Origin: Peribacillus simplex NBRC 15720 = DSM 1321
Lineage (GTDB): Bacteria > Bacillota > Bacilli > Bacillales > DSM-1321
Direction: 5' to 3'
NCBI RefSeq assembly: GCF_002243645.1
Contig: NZ_CP017704.1
Coordinates: 2,147,501 to 2,211,500, forward strand
Length of the DNA stretch: 64,000 bases
Part shown: positions 37,769 through 50,353 of the stretch, piece after piece
Layout: each line of letters opens with the position of its first letter
Numbering within the stretch: the first letter of the stretch is position 1
Program-made: the position numbers and the translations under genes
The notes under the pieces: model-generated
What the model was told of the DNA's origin: nothing
The model's database searches: none
The model's input: the letters and a program-made list of their open reading frames with translations, nothing else

Positions 37769-37783
37769 TGAAAACACTTTTCA
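37769..37783. promoter_or_regulatory. Candidate operator, TGAAAA-N3-TTTTCA palindrome
   Basis: Perfect 15-bp palindrome about 100 bp upstream of the MFS start. It shares AAAACAC with the site at 37686-37700 and resembles a LacI/CcpA-type operator in arms but has an odd 3-nt centre. Confidence 0.35.
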
Positions 37784-37842
37784 AAAAAAAAAAAAAAAAA
37801 CGCTAAGAAAAACAAGAGATTTCACTCCCTGCATTTCTTAGC
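37783..37842 (-). terminator. Terminator with T18 tract after aroE
   Basis: GCTAAGAAA / TTTCTTAGC (9 bp) encloses a 23-nt loop with a nested GAG/CTC pair, followed on the minus strand by G and 18 T residues. It ends the aroD-aroE transcript 110 nt past the aroE stop, or it attenuates the MFS gene 115 nt further on. Confidence 0.75.
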
Positions 37843-37952
37843 TCTGAGGTTTCTGCACTCATTTGATGCAATCATTTAACGATGATGCACATCAAGTATG
37901 AAAAAACCTCTATTACGATAAACTTGAAAATGATCTCCAGAGTGAAATCATA

Positions 37953-38837
37953 TTATTCTGCAAACAATTGCTCTTTGATGTAATTAACAGGCATCTGTTG
38001 ACCTGTCCATAATTCAAAGGCCAATGCACCTTGCCAAAGCATCATCCCAAGACCATTAATAGCTGTAGCACCGGCAGCCTCAGCTTGTTCCATTAGTTTA
38101 GATTTACGTGGGATGTAAACAACATCGGTTACGATTAAATCAGGACGCAGCATAGATTCGTCTTGAATGACACTTAAGCCTTCAAGTGGTTTCATGCCAA
38201 CGCCGGTTCCATTTGCCAAAATATCACTAGTTGCGATTTCAGCCTTTAATTGTTCAACATTTTCAAGAGGGTATACATTGGCTTTCACATTTAAGTGCTT
38301 CATATCTTCATTGATGATTCGTACATTCTCTTCTGCTTGCGGGAAGAAAGCATCATCACGAGCAAAAATGCTGATTTCCGCCACACCTTCCAGCGCAGAT
38401 TGAATGGCAATTGGAGTAGCAGCCCCACCAGAACCGATAAGAGTCATTTTCTTGCCTTTAATATCTATACCATGTTCTTTTAGGTTCCGAGTATATCCCA
38501 TTCCATCGGTACTATGCCCTACGAATTTTCCATCGACATTGACAACTGTATTAACGGCCCCAGAAAATTTAGCACTGTCTGCCAATTCATCAAGATATGG
38601 AAGGATTTTCATTTTATTAGGCATGGAGACGTTAAATCCTTTTACATTTAATGCACGCATCCCTTTGACTGCATCTTCCAACTGTTCATTTCCAACTTCA
38701 AATGCTAAATAGGCGCAATTCAAACCTAATTTATCAAAAGCTAAATTATGCATGGCAGGTGATAAAGAATGTCCGATAGGTGTTGCCAGCAATCCTACTA
38801 ATTCTGTTTTCCCATTAATTCGTCCTAGATTTTCCAT
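37953..38837 (-). CDS. aroE: Quinate/shikimate dehydrogenase, YdiB type
   Basis: 294 residues. It interconverts shikimate and 3-dehydroshikimate (and quinate with dehydroquinate in YdiB) using NAD(P). The sequence runs closer to E. coli YdiB than to AroE by recall: ELVGLLATPIGHSLSPAMHN, NVKGFNVSMPNK with the catalytic lysine, AVNTVVN, the Rossmann loop GSGGAATPIA, and after it ARDDAFFPQAEE, a longer cofactor loop like that of YdiB. NGTGVGMKPL and GMMLWQGA-x-AFELWTG close the fold. It follows aroD by 60 nt in one operon. A separate biosynthetic aroE near yqeH is usual in Bacilli, so this copy is probably accessory. Confidence 0.9.
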   Translation of the reverse strand: MENLGRINGKTELVGLLATPIGHSLSPAMHNLAFDKLGLNCAYLAFEVGNEQLEDAVKGMRALNVKGFNVSMPNKMKILPYLDELADSAKFSGAVNTVVNVDGKFVGHSTDGMGYTRNLKEHGIDIKGKKMTLIGSGGAATPIAIQSALEGVAEISIFARDDAFFPQAEENVRIINEDMKHLNVKANVYPLENVEQLKAEIATSDILANGTGVGMKPLEGLSVIQDESMLRPDLIVTDVVYIPRKSKLMEQAEAAGATAINGLGMMLWQGALAFELWTGQQMPVNYIKEQLFAE

Positions 38838-38897
38838 GTTCTATTCCCCCTGATTTTTAAAACTTTATATAAATTCCTTCTTGGAAGGAATTATGAG

Positions 38898-39659
38898 TTA
38901 AATATTCTGATCAATGATCTCCAATACATCTCTTAATTGAGTAACAGGAATTTGTCCTGGGGCAGATGCTTCTTTTCCGGCACCGAATGTACAAGCAGAT
39001 CCAAACACCGCACCTGATAATCGACTGACCAGGCCTGTGCCCGACATTGACATCGTAATGAATGGACGATCGGCATACTTTGTTTTCATCGTGTAAGTTG
39101 CATCTAATAAAACGAGTAAGTCACCAACAGTTTGGGGCATTACAGCGATTTTTGGAATATGAGCGCCAAATTCCTGCATTTTACGCAATCGGTAAATGAT
39201 TTCTTCTTTTGCTGGTGTCTTATCGAAATCATGGTTACACATCACTACGTATACGCCATTTTCCTCAGCTATCTTTACAGTCTCCTTCACTGATGATTCC
39301 TCAAAAAACAACTCCACATCGACAAGATCAATATTCTTCGTTCCAATTGCTGTATGAATAAGTTGGAAATAATAATCATCGCTGATTTCCTTGTTCCCGC
39401 CTTCTTTATGGCTTCTAAAAGTGAAAAGCAGCAAAGTATTGGGTACAGCACTTCTAAGTTTAGAAATCATATCCGAAACGGCTTCTAAGCTTTCAACTTG
39501 TTCATAGACATCTACTCGCCATTCAATGATATCCGGCTCTAGCGCATTTACCGTTTCAACTTCTTTAAGCAGTTCTTCTTCAGTTGTCCCCATTAGTGGA
39601 ACGATGATCTTTGGTACCCCTTCTCCAATCGTTACGTCTTTGATAGTGATTGTTTGCAT
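38898..39659 (-). CDS. aroD: 3-dehydroquinate dehydratase, type I
   Basis: 253 residues, (beta/alpha)8 barrel. It interconverts 3-dehydroquinate and 3-dehydroshikimate through a Schiff base. His143 (in MCNHDF) and Lys170 (in HIPKIAVMP) fall at the same numbers as the E. coli catalytic pair. EWRVDVYE and the C-terminal FGAGKEASAPGQIP are conserved. The start at 39659 has AAGGGGG 7 nt upstream. B. subtilis-type Bacilli also have aroD/aroC-type or type II enzymes elsewhere; I cannot see whether this host has a second one. It lies between the second MFS gene (67 nt) and aroE (60 nt). Confidence 0.95.
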   Translation of the reverse strand: MQTITIKDVTIGEGVPKIIVPLMGTTEEELLKEVETVNALEPDIIEWRVDVYEQVESLEAVSDMISKLRSAVPNTLLLFTFRSHKEGGNKEISDDYYFQLIHTAIGTKNIDLVDVELFFEESSVKETVKIAEENGVYVVMCNHDFDKTPAKEEIIYRLRKMQEFGAHIPKIAVMPQTVGDLLVLLDATYTMKTKYADRPFITMSMSGTGLVSRLSGAVFGSACTFGAGKEASAPGQIPVTQLRDVLEIIDQNI

Positions 39660-39726
39660 GGATTTTCCCCCTTTTATCATTATCATCAGTGGAGATTCAT
39701 GCCCCACTGATGTTCGGCTAGACCGT

Positions 39727-40929
39727 TTAATTGGAAACCTTAATTACCTTTTTATATCGATAGGCAACAAATACGGCCAATAAGATACTAACTACCGCTA
39801 TTGCCACATCAAATAAGAAGACTGCAGTTAAACCAGCGCTCTTAGAAATGACACCTGTAACGAAAGGTATAATGATAAAGGCTGAACTAGCTGCAATGTT
39901 TACATATGAAGTAATCGTCCCTTTATTGGCTGGGAAGAATTCTGTTATTATCGTCATGGCTAATTGGAACACTCCTGCGGTTGAAAGCCCAATGAAGAAA
40001 GCGCTCAAAACAGTCATAAATGGTTGTTGGATGTAAATGAGTGACAATAAAGATAATGCTGCAATGATCGGATAGATAATCATGACGGTAATTGGCTTAA
40101 TTACTTTATTCAAAAGAACTGCTAGTAAAATGACAGAAACAAGGGAGCCAATGCTATAGTAACTAAGCAATTGAACAGCCTTAGCCTGGGTTAACCCCAA
40201 TACATCTTGTCCAAAGTTCGGGAGCCAGACTTGAACCAACATAAATAAAGCAGTTGATGTGAAGCCTAATAGTATGACGGCTATCCCCTCCTGGGCAAAC
40301 TTCGGTTTTGAGAGGAATTGGTGTTGAACCGGCACAGCTTGTTTATCATCTTGAGCCTGGCTTTGAGCTTTATGATCCGGGAATGAAACCTTAAGCAGGA
40401 ACAATCCATTAACAAGATAAACAGCAGCCATTAAGAAGAATGTATACCCGTAAAACATATCTCTAGCCATAAAGAACGCCATTATAAATGGAAGAAGTGC
40501 GGCACCGACTGAAACGAACGCTTTTATTAATACGGTAGCGGAACCAGCTTTCTTTTGAAAAGCCTCAATAAGTGCTGGATACGTACCAGCATCCAAAAAT
40601 GAGTTTGCAATACCAGCACATACAGCAAATATAAATGCCAATGTATAGTTAGGAGCCAAAGGTATACCTATGAGGAAGATTAGGTAGATAAAAGATGCTG
40701 AAACAACAAATGGTTTCCTACCTAATTTATCCGAGAGTCTACCGGCGAAAAACAAGGAAACTAACTTACCGATTCCTATAGCAGAGACCAAGTAACTTAT
40801 CCCTGAGGCACTTGTATTTAATTGATTTGACAAATTCTCCATATTTGACCCGATGATAATATTGATCATGCCTAAAATAAAATAGCTAATATATAAACCT
40901 GTGGCCATTTTTATAAATGGATTTTTCAT
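39727..40929 (-). CDS. Major facilitator superfamily transporter (shikimate/quinate island, copy 2)
   Basis: 400 residues with about 12 transmembrane helices, paralogue of the transporter at 36459-37667 (roughly half of the residues look identical by eye). Motifs: GRLSDKLGRKPF in loop 2-3 and DAGTYPALIEAFQKKAG in helix 5 to loop. The ATG at 40929 has AGGGGTG 6 nt upstream. It is the first gene of an operon with aroD and aroE, so uptake of a shikimate-pathway acid is the natural guess. Upstream at 41072-41275 lie five copies of a 20-bp palindrome, suggesting strong regulation. No convincing -35/-10 pair was found, in line with an activator-dependent promoter. Confidence 0.87.
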   Translation of the reverse strand: MKNPFIKMATGLYISYFILGMINIIIGSNMENLSNQLNTSASGISYLVSAIGIGKLVSLFFAGRLSDKLGRKPFVVSASFIYLIFLIGIPLAPNYTLAFIFAVCAGIANSFLDAGTYPALIEAFQKKAGSATVLIKAFVSVGAALLPFIMAFFMARDMFYGYTFFLMAAVYLVNGLFLLKVSFPDHKAQSQAQDDKQAVPVQHQFLSKPKFAQEGIAVILLGFTSTALFMLVQVWLPNFGQDVLGLTQAKAVQLLSYYSIGSLVSVILLAVLLNKVIKPITVMIIYPIIAALSLLSLIYIQQPFMTVLSAFFIGLSTAGVFQLAMTIITEFFPANKGTITSYVNIAASSAFIIIPFVTGVISKSAGLTAVFLFDVAIAVVSILLAVFVAYRYKKVIKVSN

Positions 40930-41071
40930 GAAACACACCCCTATTAAAAAAGTTATCGAAATGCAATTTGATTCTTTAGCCTTTCAGAAGCTGCCCCCTT
41001 GCCCCATACCATAAATACAAATTTACGTGCTAAATAAAAACAATAAACTTCATTAGGTTAACCGACTTCAG

Positions 41072-41275
41072 TTAGTACATCGTTCTACTAACGTATAACT
41101 AGTATATCGTTCTACTAATCTTAAGTTCATGTTAGTACATCGTTCTACCAACAATTCCTTGGTATATCGTTCTACTAATTATTCAGAGCAATTAGTTTCT
41201 GAATCCAAAAGGTATTGAATTTACACTTATGCCAAAGTTAATTAGTTAACTTTATTTAGTATATCGTTCTACTGA
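41072..41275. promoter_or_regulatory. Array of five palindromic operator-like repeats
   Basis: Copies at 41072-41091, 41099-41118, 41132-41151, 41159-41178 and 41256-41275. The consensus is TTAGTAYATCGTTCTACTAA with arms TTAGTA / TACTAA and an almost invariant ATCGTTC centre. Starts are spaced 27, 33, 27 and 97 bp. They lie 143-346 bp upstream of the MFS-aroD-aroE operon and do not recur elsewhere in the window. This looks like a multi-site binding array for one regulator. Confidence 0.75.
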
Positions 41276-41811
41276 ATTATTATACTGCGCTAATTTAATT
41301 GTGTCAAACTCACGAAGCGGTCATTAATAACTATAAAGCGATTCCTCATACTCTTTATTTCTAAATTTCGAAGTGCTCATTTTCAATCTCATTTATCTTA
41401 TAAGTTCAGCCATACCTTGGATTTATTACTGCTCATACAAGATGAAGAATATTCTTATTTGCTGTGGCACAAAGTTTTTTATCATTTATGAGGACCTCCT
41501 TAAATTTCGGTATTCCCCACTTTTTTAGTTACCAGTTTCTGAATAAATTTCTTTTTAGCCAAAATATATGTACTGCTGCTTATTTAATTTCAATTCTCCA
41601 GTTATTTGCAATCGAATTGAATAACCATATCCCCGTCTAAGTAAGGCTGGAAGACTATCTCGCTTATACATTTCTGGAAGGATCAAAACGATTCTAAATA
41701 TATAATGAGAATCAATTTTCAATATCACCCTTCTCAAGGGTGATATAACAACTTCTATATAATAGAAATAACGGGACGTCATAATTTTTATAAAGCTTTT
41801 TGATTCATAAC
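41276..41811. other. Intergenic region, one perfect hairpin, no convincing gene
   Basis: About 535 nt upstream of the array and downstream of rRNA operon B. A perfect 11-bp inverted repeat ATATCACCCTT / AAGGGTGATAT with a 3-nt loop lies at 41722-41746 and lacks a T-run on either strand. An 86-codon frame (41555-41815, minus) has no ribosome-binding site and no recognisable family. Confidence 0.5.
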
Positions 41812-41842
41812 GCAAAAAAGACCAGCCGGATGGCTGATCTTT
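41812..41842 (-). terminator. Terminator of rRNA operon B
   Basis: AAAGATCAGCC and GGCTGGTCTTT arms with a T-run on the minus strand, 8 nt past the 5S gene. It is the counterpart of the one after operon A but with a different loop. Confidence 0.85.
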
Positions 41843-41849
41843 TTAAATG

Positions 41850-41965
<116 letters not shown>

Positions 41966-42028
41966 CATGAAAGGAACGTTGTTCCTTCAAAACTAGATAA
42001 TAAGAAGGTATTTCATTTTTTTAAAGCG

Positions 42029-44961
<2,933 letters not shown>

Positions 44962-45131
44962 GTTAAAAAAGATCTTACAGATGCTTTGAAAAAAATTAAT
45001 TGCCTTCTATCTATTATCTAGTTTTCAAGGAACAAAGCAGAAAGAATCCATCACATCGTGATGTTTGTCTTTCCTATTTGAATGAATTACTCATTCAAAA
45101 CTGAACAAAACAAAAGCGCTCTCGTAATTAT

Positions 45132-46690
<1,559 letters not shown>

Positions 46691-46811
46691 TGTTTGACTT
46701 GCTCATTTGCTTTTTTAATAGTGTGTGCTCACTTAAATTTTAACGTTGGCGCTTTGTTTTGTTCAGTTTTCAAAGAGCAATATTTCCCATCGCTTCTTTA
46801 GCGACTTAATT

Positions 46812-46840
46812 ATTGTAACACCTTCCAAACATAAAGTCAA
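46812..46840 (-). promoter_or_regulatory. rRNA operon B promoter, proximal
   Basis: TTGACT and TACAAT with a 17-nt spacer, about 120 nt before 16S. Confidence 0.85.
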
Positions 46841-46895
46841 CAACAAGTTATCATTTACTTGCTTGTCTTTTTTTGTCTCAAGCGGTGTATTTAAT

Positions 46896-46924
46896 ATATT
46901 AGCACCTGCATATAGATAAGTCAA
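46896..46924 (-). promoter_or_regulatory. rRNA operon B promoter, distal
   Basis: TTGACT and TAATAT with a 17-nt spacer, 84 bp upstream of the proximal one. Operon B shows two promoters where operon A shows three. Confidence 0.75.
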
Positions 46925-47027
46925 TTTAATCTTTTAAAATTCCCCTCATTTTTTTCATGAACACCACCTTCTTCTATATATACACTACTTTCTTTCTATA
47001 GAAGCCGGACCCTGCTAATGAATTATC

Positions 47028-47069
47028 AAAAACAGGAAGGCAGCTGATTATAGCCACCCTCCTGTTTTT
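47028..47069 (-). terminator. Terminator after ptsG
   Basis: Arms AAAACAGGAGGGTGGCT and AGCTGCCTTCCTGTTTTT pair with small bulges around a 6-nt loop, 5 nt past the ptsG stop. Confidence 0.85.
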
Positions 47070-47074
47070 AATGA

Positions 47075-49144
47075 TTATTTATTGATGGAAATTACGTCCG
47101 CTTCTTCCCTATCTACATTTCCGGCCTTTTCAATCTTCACACTTTCACCTTCGGAAAGGTTAGTAAAGACGATTGGCGTAATGATAGAGCTGGCATTGTT
47201 TTTGACATACTCTATATCAACTTTAAGCAATGGCTGTCCGCTTGTCACTTTATCTCCTTGAGCGACAAGTGCTTCGAAACCTTTGCCTTCTAACTTAACT
47301 GTATCGATCCCGACATGTATCAAGATTTCACGTCCAGCTTCGGAAACGATACCTATTGCATGTTTAGTCGGGAATAGGTTAACGATCGTACCGTCTACAG
47401 GAGAAACAACCAATCCTTCCTCCGGTACAATGGCAAATCCATCACCCATCATTTTTTCAGCAAAAACTGCATCAGGTACTTCCGTGATCGATTTTAATTC
47501 CCCTTTAATAGGTGAAACAAATCGATCGGAAACTTCATCCGTTCGCAAAGGTTTCGGGACGATATCCTCGATTTGTTTTTCCACACCCTCTTCAGGAGAG
47601 GCTTCTACTTTACGAGGCCTTTTTCCATCAATGATATCTTTCATTTGCCCCTTAATCGTTTCTGAACGTGGTCCGAAGATTGCCTGGATGTTATTGCCCA
47701 CTTCCAGAACTCCAGCGGCACCAAGTTTTTTCAGCCTATTTTTATCAACGTTACCGATGTCATTGACTGATACACGAAGACGGGTAATGCAAGCATCTAA
47801 GTGAGAAATATTTTCTTTTCCGCCCATAGCATCCAAGATATCCCCAGGGAGACTTCCAGCTGTACTTGCAGATCCTTCCGCTTCCTCGTCCTCTTCCACT
47901 TCACGACCAGGAGTTTTTAGGTTAAACGTCCTTATGGCAAATCGGAATCCAAAGTAATAGATAAGCGCAAAGACCAAACCAACTGGAATAACAATCCAAG
48001 CATTAGTTTGAGGATTAATTAAACCAAACAGAACGTAATCGATCAACCCACCCGAGAACGTCATCCCGATTTTCACGTCCAGTAAATGCATAGTCATGAA
48101 TGATAGACCTGCAAACAGACAGTGAATCCCGAAAAGTACTGGTGCAACGAATAAGAATGCAAATTCAAGTGGCTCAGTAATCCCAGTCAAGAAAGATGTA
48201 AGTGCCGCAGAAGCCATCAAGCCCCCGACTATTTTCTTTCTTTCCGGTCTTGCTTCATGATAAATGGCCAAAGCCGCAGCTGGTAACCCGAACATCATAA
48301 ATGGATATTTACCAGTCATGAAAGTACCTGCCGTTAAATTCTGTACGCCATCTTTAATTTGTGCCATGAAGATGGCTTGATCTCCTCTGACTGGCGTTCC
48401 CCCGCCTTGAGGGATATAGCTGCCAAATTCGAACCAGAATGGCGAATAGAAGATATGATGCAATCCGAAAGGAATCAGCGCACGTTCTACAACCCCAAAC
48501 ACAAAAGCTCCCAGAGTCAGATTAGCACCTAACATATTTTCGGAAAATGAATTTAACCCCGATTGAATCGTCGGCCAAACCAAAATCATCAACAACCCAA
48601 GAATAACTGCACTTGCAGCTGTTGCAATGGGTACAAAACGTTTACCTGCAAAGAATCCTAAATAAGAAGGCAATTCAATTTCATAAAATTTATTATACAT
48701 GACAGCAGCCATGACACCGACAATAATACCGCCGAACACGCCTGTTCCCAACGTTGGGATTCCCAGAACATTGCTATACACCGCACCATTTTTCGCAATG
48801 TCGGCAGCGTCAATTCCAAGAACAGTTCCCATTGTTACATTCATAATCAAGAACCCGATAATCGCAGCCAGCCCGGCAACACCATCTCCGCCAGCTAGAC
48901 CAATCGCGACCCCCACAGCAAACAACAAGGGAAGATTCCCAAAAATAATATTCCCAGCATTCTCCATGACCGATGCGACCATTTCAACTCCGCCACTCGC
49001 AAGAAACGGGGCGATATCCAACAAAGTCTCGTTTTGCAATGCATTACCAAAAGCAAGTAAAATTCCGGCCGCTGGTAAAATGGCTACAGGAAGCATCAAA
49101 GCTTTTCCGATTTTTTGCAAAACACCAAACAACTTCTTAAACAT
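47075..49144 (-). CDS. ptsG: Glucose-specific PTS transporter, EIICBA
   Basis: 689 residues with the domain order IIC-IIB-IIA. It imports and phosphorylates glucose. The IIC membrane part fills about residues 1-410 ([22 protein letters not shown], then [14 protein letters not shown]). IIB has the phosphocysteine near residue 452 in [14 protein letters not shown] has the phosphohistidine near 610 in [12 protein letters not shown], with a first active-site His near 595. GAGGAGG lies before the ATG at 49144. It follows glcT, but ptsH and ptsI, which usually come next in Bacillus, are absent: the next gene is the rRNA operon. Expression should depend on GlcT antitermination at the leader (49235-49343). 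Confidence 0.96.
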   Translation of the reverse strand: MFKKLFGVLQKIGKALMLPVAILPAAGILLAFGNALQNETLLDIAPFLASGGVEMVASVMENAGNIIFGNLPLLFAVGVAIGLAGGDGVAGLAAIIGFLIMNVTMGTVLGIDAADIAKNGAVYSNVLGIPTLGTGVFGGIIVGVMAAVMYNKFYEIELPSYLGFFAGKRFVPIATAASAVILGLLMILVWPTIQSGLNSFSENMLGANLTLGAFVFGVVERALIPFGLHHIFYSPFWFEFGSYIPQGGGTPVRGDQAIFMAQIKDGVQNLTAGTFMTGKYPFMMFGLPAAALAIYHEARPERKKIVGGLMASAALTSFLTGITEPLEFAFLFVAPVLFGIHCLFAGLSFMTMHLLDVKIGMTFSGGLIDYVLFGLINPQTNAWIVIPVGLVFALIYYFGFRFAIRTFNLKTPGREVEEDEEAEGSASTAGSLPGDILDAMGGKENISHLDACITRLRVSVNDIGNVDKNRLKKLGAAGVLEVGNNIQAIFGPRSETIKGQMKDIIDGKRPRKVEASPEEGVEKQIEDIVPKPLRTDEVSDRFVSPIKGELKSITEVPDAVFAEKMMGDGFAIVPEEGLVVSPVDGTIVNLFPTKHAIGIVSEAGREILIHVGIDTVKLEGKGFEALVAQGDKVTSGQPLLKVDIEYVKNNASSIITPIVFTNLSEGESVKIEKAGNVDREEADVISINK

Positions 49145-49193
49145 AGGTTTTCCTCCTCTTTACTGTTTTTCCACGCTAATAAAACGGTTACAT

Positions 49194-49298
49194 TTAACGA
49201 TGGAATTCATCTTCCCACGCAACAGAATTCGAATACAAAAAAGGCATAAGCAAAGATAGGATTGAAATGAAGTTCAGGTATATAATACCCTCTTTCAT
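49194..49298 (-). CDS. Small hydrophobic leader ORF within the ptsG leader
   Basis: 34 codons from the ATG at 49298 (an in-frame ATG at 49307 would add three). GAGGAGA lies 9 nt upstream of the 49298 ATG. The peptide starts MKEGIIYLNF, has a hydrophobic middle of about 18 residues and ends SVAWEDEFHR. The frame begins inside the terminator loop, crosses its 3' arm and T-run, and stops 49 nt before ptsG. It could be translated only from read-through transcripts over its whole length. I know no family for it; it may be chance, but start, ribosome-binding site and hydrophobic pattern fit a real leader peptide. Confidence 0.4.
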   Translation of the reverse strand: MKEGIIYLNFISILSLLMPFLYSNSVAWEDEFHR

Positions 49299-49324
49299 AA
49301 CAATCATTCTCCTCACTTATGCCT
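49235..49324 (-). terminator. GlcT-controlled terminator in the ptsG leader
   Basis: AGGCATAAG / CTTATGCCT arms (49316-49324 and 49242-49250) followed by a T6 run on the minus strand, with a loop of about 65 nt. The 5' arm overlaps the RAT sequence, so RNA-bound GlcT would block formation of this terminator. Confidence 0.85.
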
Positions 49325-49343
49325 GATCGAATCAGTAACACGT
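49315..49343 (-). promoter_or_regulatory. Ribonucleic antiterminator (RAT) for GlcT
   Basis: The minus strand reads ACGTGTTACTGATTCGATCA then GGCATAAGT, which matches the B. subtilis ptsG RAT as I recall it. It lies 15 nt past the glcT stop codon. Confidence 0.85.
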
Positions 49344-49348
49344 AAGTT

Positions 49349-49378
49349 AATGTATTTTTATTTAATTTTCTTTTGTAA
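49349..49378 (-). promoter_or_regulatory. Candidate ptsG promoter inside the 3' end of glcT
   Basis: TTACAA and TACATT with an 18-nt spacer on the minus strand, overlapping the last codons of glcT and ending just before the RAT. It would start a transcript a few bases upstream of the RAT. Co-transcription with glcT is the alternative. Confidence 0.4.
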
Positions 49379-50200
49379 TCGTTGGATATGCATCGTTAGA
49401 TAGACAGCTTCCGCATCACAAACCGGTCTGCCTAATTTCTGCTGCATAATTTTTATTAGCTTCCATGAGATATTGTAACACAAAGGATATTCTTCTTTCA
49501 ATAGCAATGCAATTTTTTCAGGTTCATCGACCATTTCCCCAGCCAAAACCCTGTCTATCATGAATCTTAAATGACGGACCAAACGTGTATAATCAATGCT
49601 TTCCTTATTAATTTTTACGTTTAGCTGTTCTTCAACGACTTGGATAAGATGATAGATTAACTGCGAATGCTGATTGACTTCCGATAAGTCTTTATTTGAT
49701 ATTGCGCTATGAATATGAAGCGTAATAAAACCGATTTCCCCTTGGGGTAGGCCTATGCCTGTCTTATCTTGAATTAATTCGATTACATCAACAGCAATAT
49801 CATGTTCAAAAGGATAAAGGGTTATCGTTTCTTTCAAGAATGGGTTTTTGATAGTCATTCCTTGTGAAACACGCTGAAGGGCGAACAATAAATGATCTGT
49901 TAAACCGACATGTATATGTTCATTTAGCTTTCCAGTTACTCGGTCATTAATGAGATGAATGGATTCTATAATGGCAGCTTGAAGATTTTGATCGATTTGC
50001 GGCAAAAGTTTTTTGTAACTTTCCTGCTCCTTAACATTTTTCAGGACAAACGTTTTCTCCGCCAGTTCCGGACTCAACTCTTCGCCTTTCTTTCGGTTGA
50101 AGCCCAAGCCCTTTCCAATAGAAACGACTTCTCCATACGACGGATGCGTGGCAATCACCACATTATTGTTCAAAACCTTTTCAACGATAAAACCATTCAT
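49358..50200 (-). CDS. glcT: Transcription antiterminator GlcT (BglG family)
   Basis: 280 residues. GlcT binds the RAT in ptsG RNA and prevents termination when glucose is present; its PTS regulation domains are phosphorylated by HPr and EIIGlc. Order: N-terminal CAT RNA-binding domain (residues 1-55, VEKVLNNNVVIATH, IGKGLGFNRKKG), PRD1 (about 65-170, with LNEHIHVGLTDH) and PRD2 (about 175-280, with SIDYTRLVRHLRFMIDR and a late LTMHIQRL). The ATG at 50200 (MNGFIVEK) is chosen over one fourteen codons upstream because it matches the family start and follows a GGGAG site. ptsG is downstream, separated by its RAT. Confidence 0.95.
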   Translation of the reverse strand: MNGFIVEKVLNNNVVIATHPSYGEVVSIGKGLGFNRKKGEELSPELAEKTFVLKNVKEQESYKKLLPQIDQNLQAAIIESIHLINDRVTGKLNEHIHVGLTDHLLFALQRVSQGMTIKNPFLKETITLYPFEHDIAVDVIELIQDKTGIGLPQGEIGFITLHIHSAISNKDLSEVNQHSQLIYHLIQVVEEQLNVKINKESIDYTRLVRHLRFMIDRVLAGEMVDEPEKIALLLKEEYPLCYNISWKLIKIMQQKLGRPVCDAEAVYLTMHIQRLQKKIK

Positions 50201-50250
50201 TTTTCTCCCTCTTTTTTTCTCAAAGTCATCTCTATGCCCCATACAGGATA

Positions 50251-50304
50251 AAGTACTCAGTACTTAGTCCTTTTACTATACACGATATGAGCTTTCTCTT
50301 ACAA
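50251..50304 (-). promoter_or_regulatory. glcT promoter and adjacent palindrome
   Basis: TTGTAA and TATAGT with an 18-nt spacer (50275-50304) upstream of glcT. Immediately downstream, at 50251-50265, is a perfect palindrome AAGTACT-C-AGTACTT that would lie at the start of the transcript: an operator or a 5' RNA hairpin. Confidence 0.5.
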
Positions 50305-50305
50305 C

Positions 50306-50335
50306 ATGAAAGAAGAGCCCCGAAATCAGGACTCT
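50306..50335 (-). terminator. Terminator after pbuG
   Basis: AGAGTCCT / GGGGCTCT arms with a 6-nt loop and TCTTTC on the minus strand, 18 nt past the pbuG stop. Confidence 0.7.
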
Positions 50336-50353
50336 CCTTACTTACTTGCATTA

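Noticed and set aside
37769..37783. cre site for CcpA
   Set aside because: The arms resemble a cre site, but the centre is 3 nt (odd) and lacks the CG pair; kept only as a candidate operator for the local regulator.
41701..41720. Fur-box-like sequence TATAATGAGAATCAATTTTC
   Set aside because: About 14 of 19 positions match the classical box, the two halves are spaced wrongly, and no gene starts nearby.
41555..41815. 86-codon minus-strand frame upstream of the palindrome array
   Set aside because: No ribosome-binding site, no family, unusual composition, and its start runs into the rRNA terminator.
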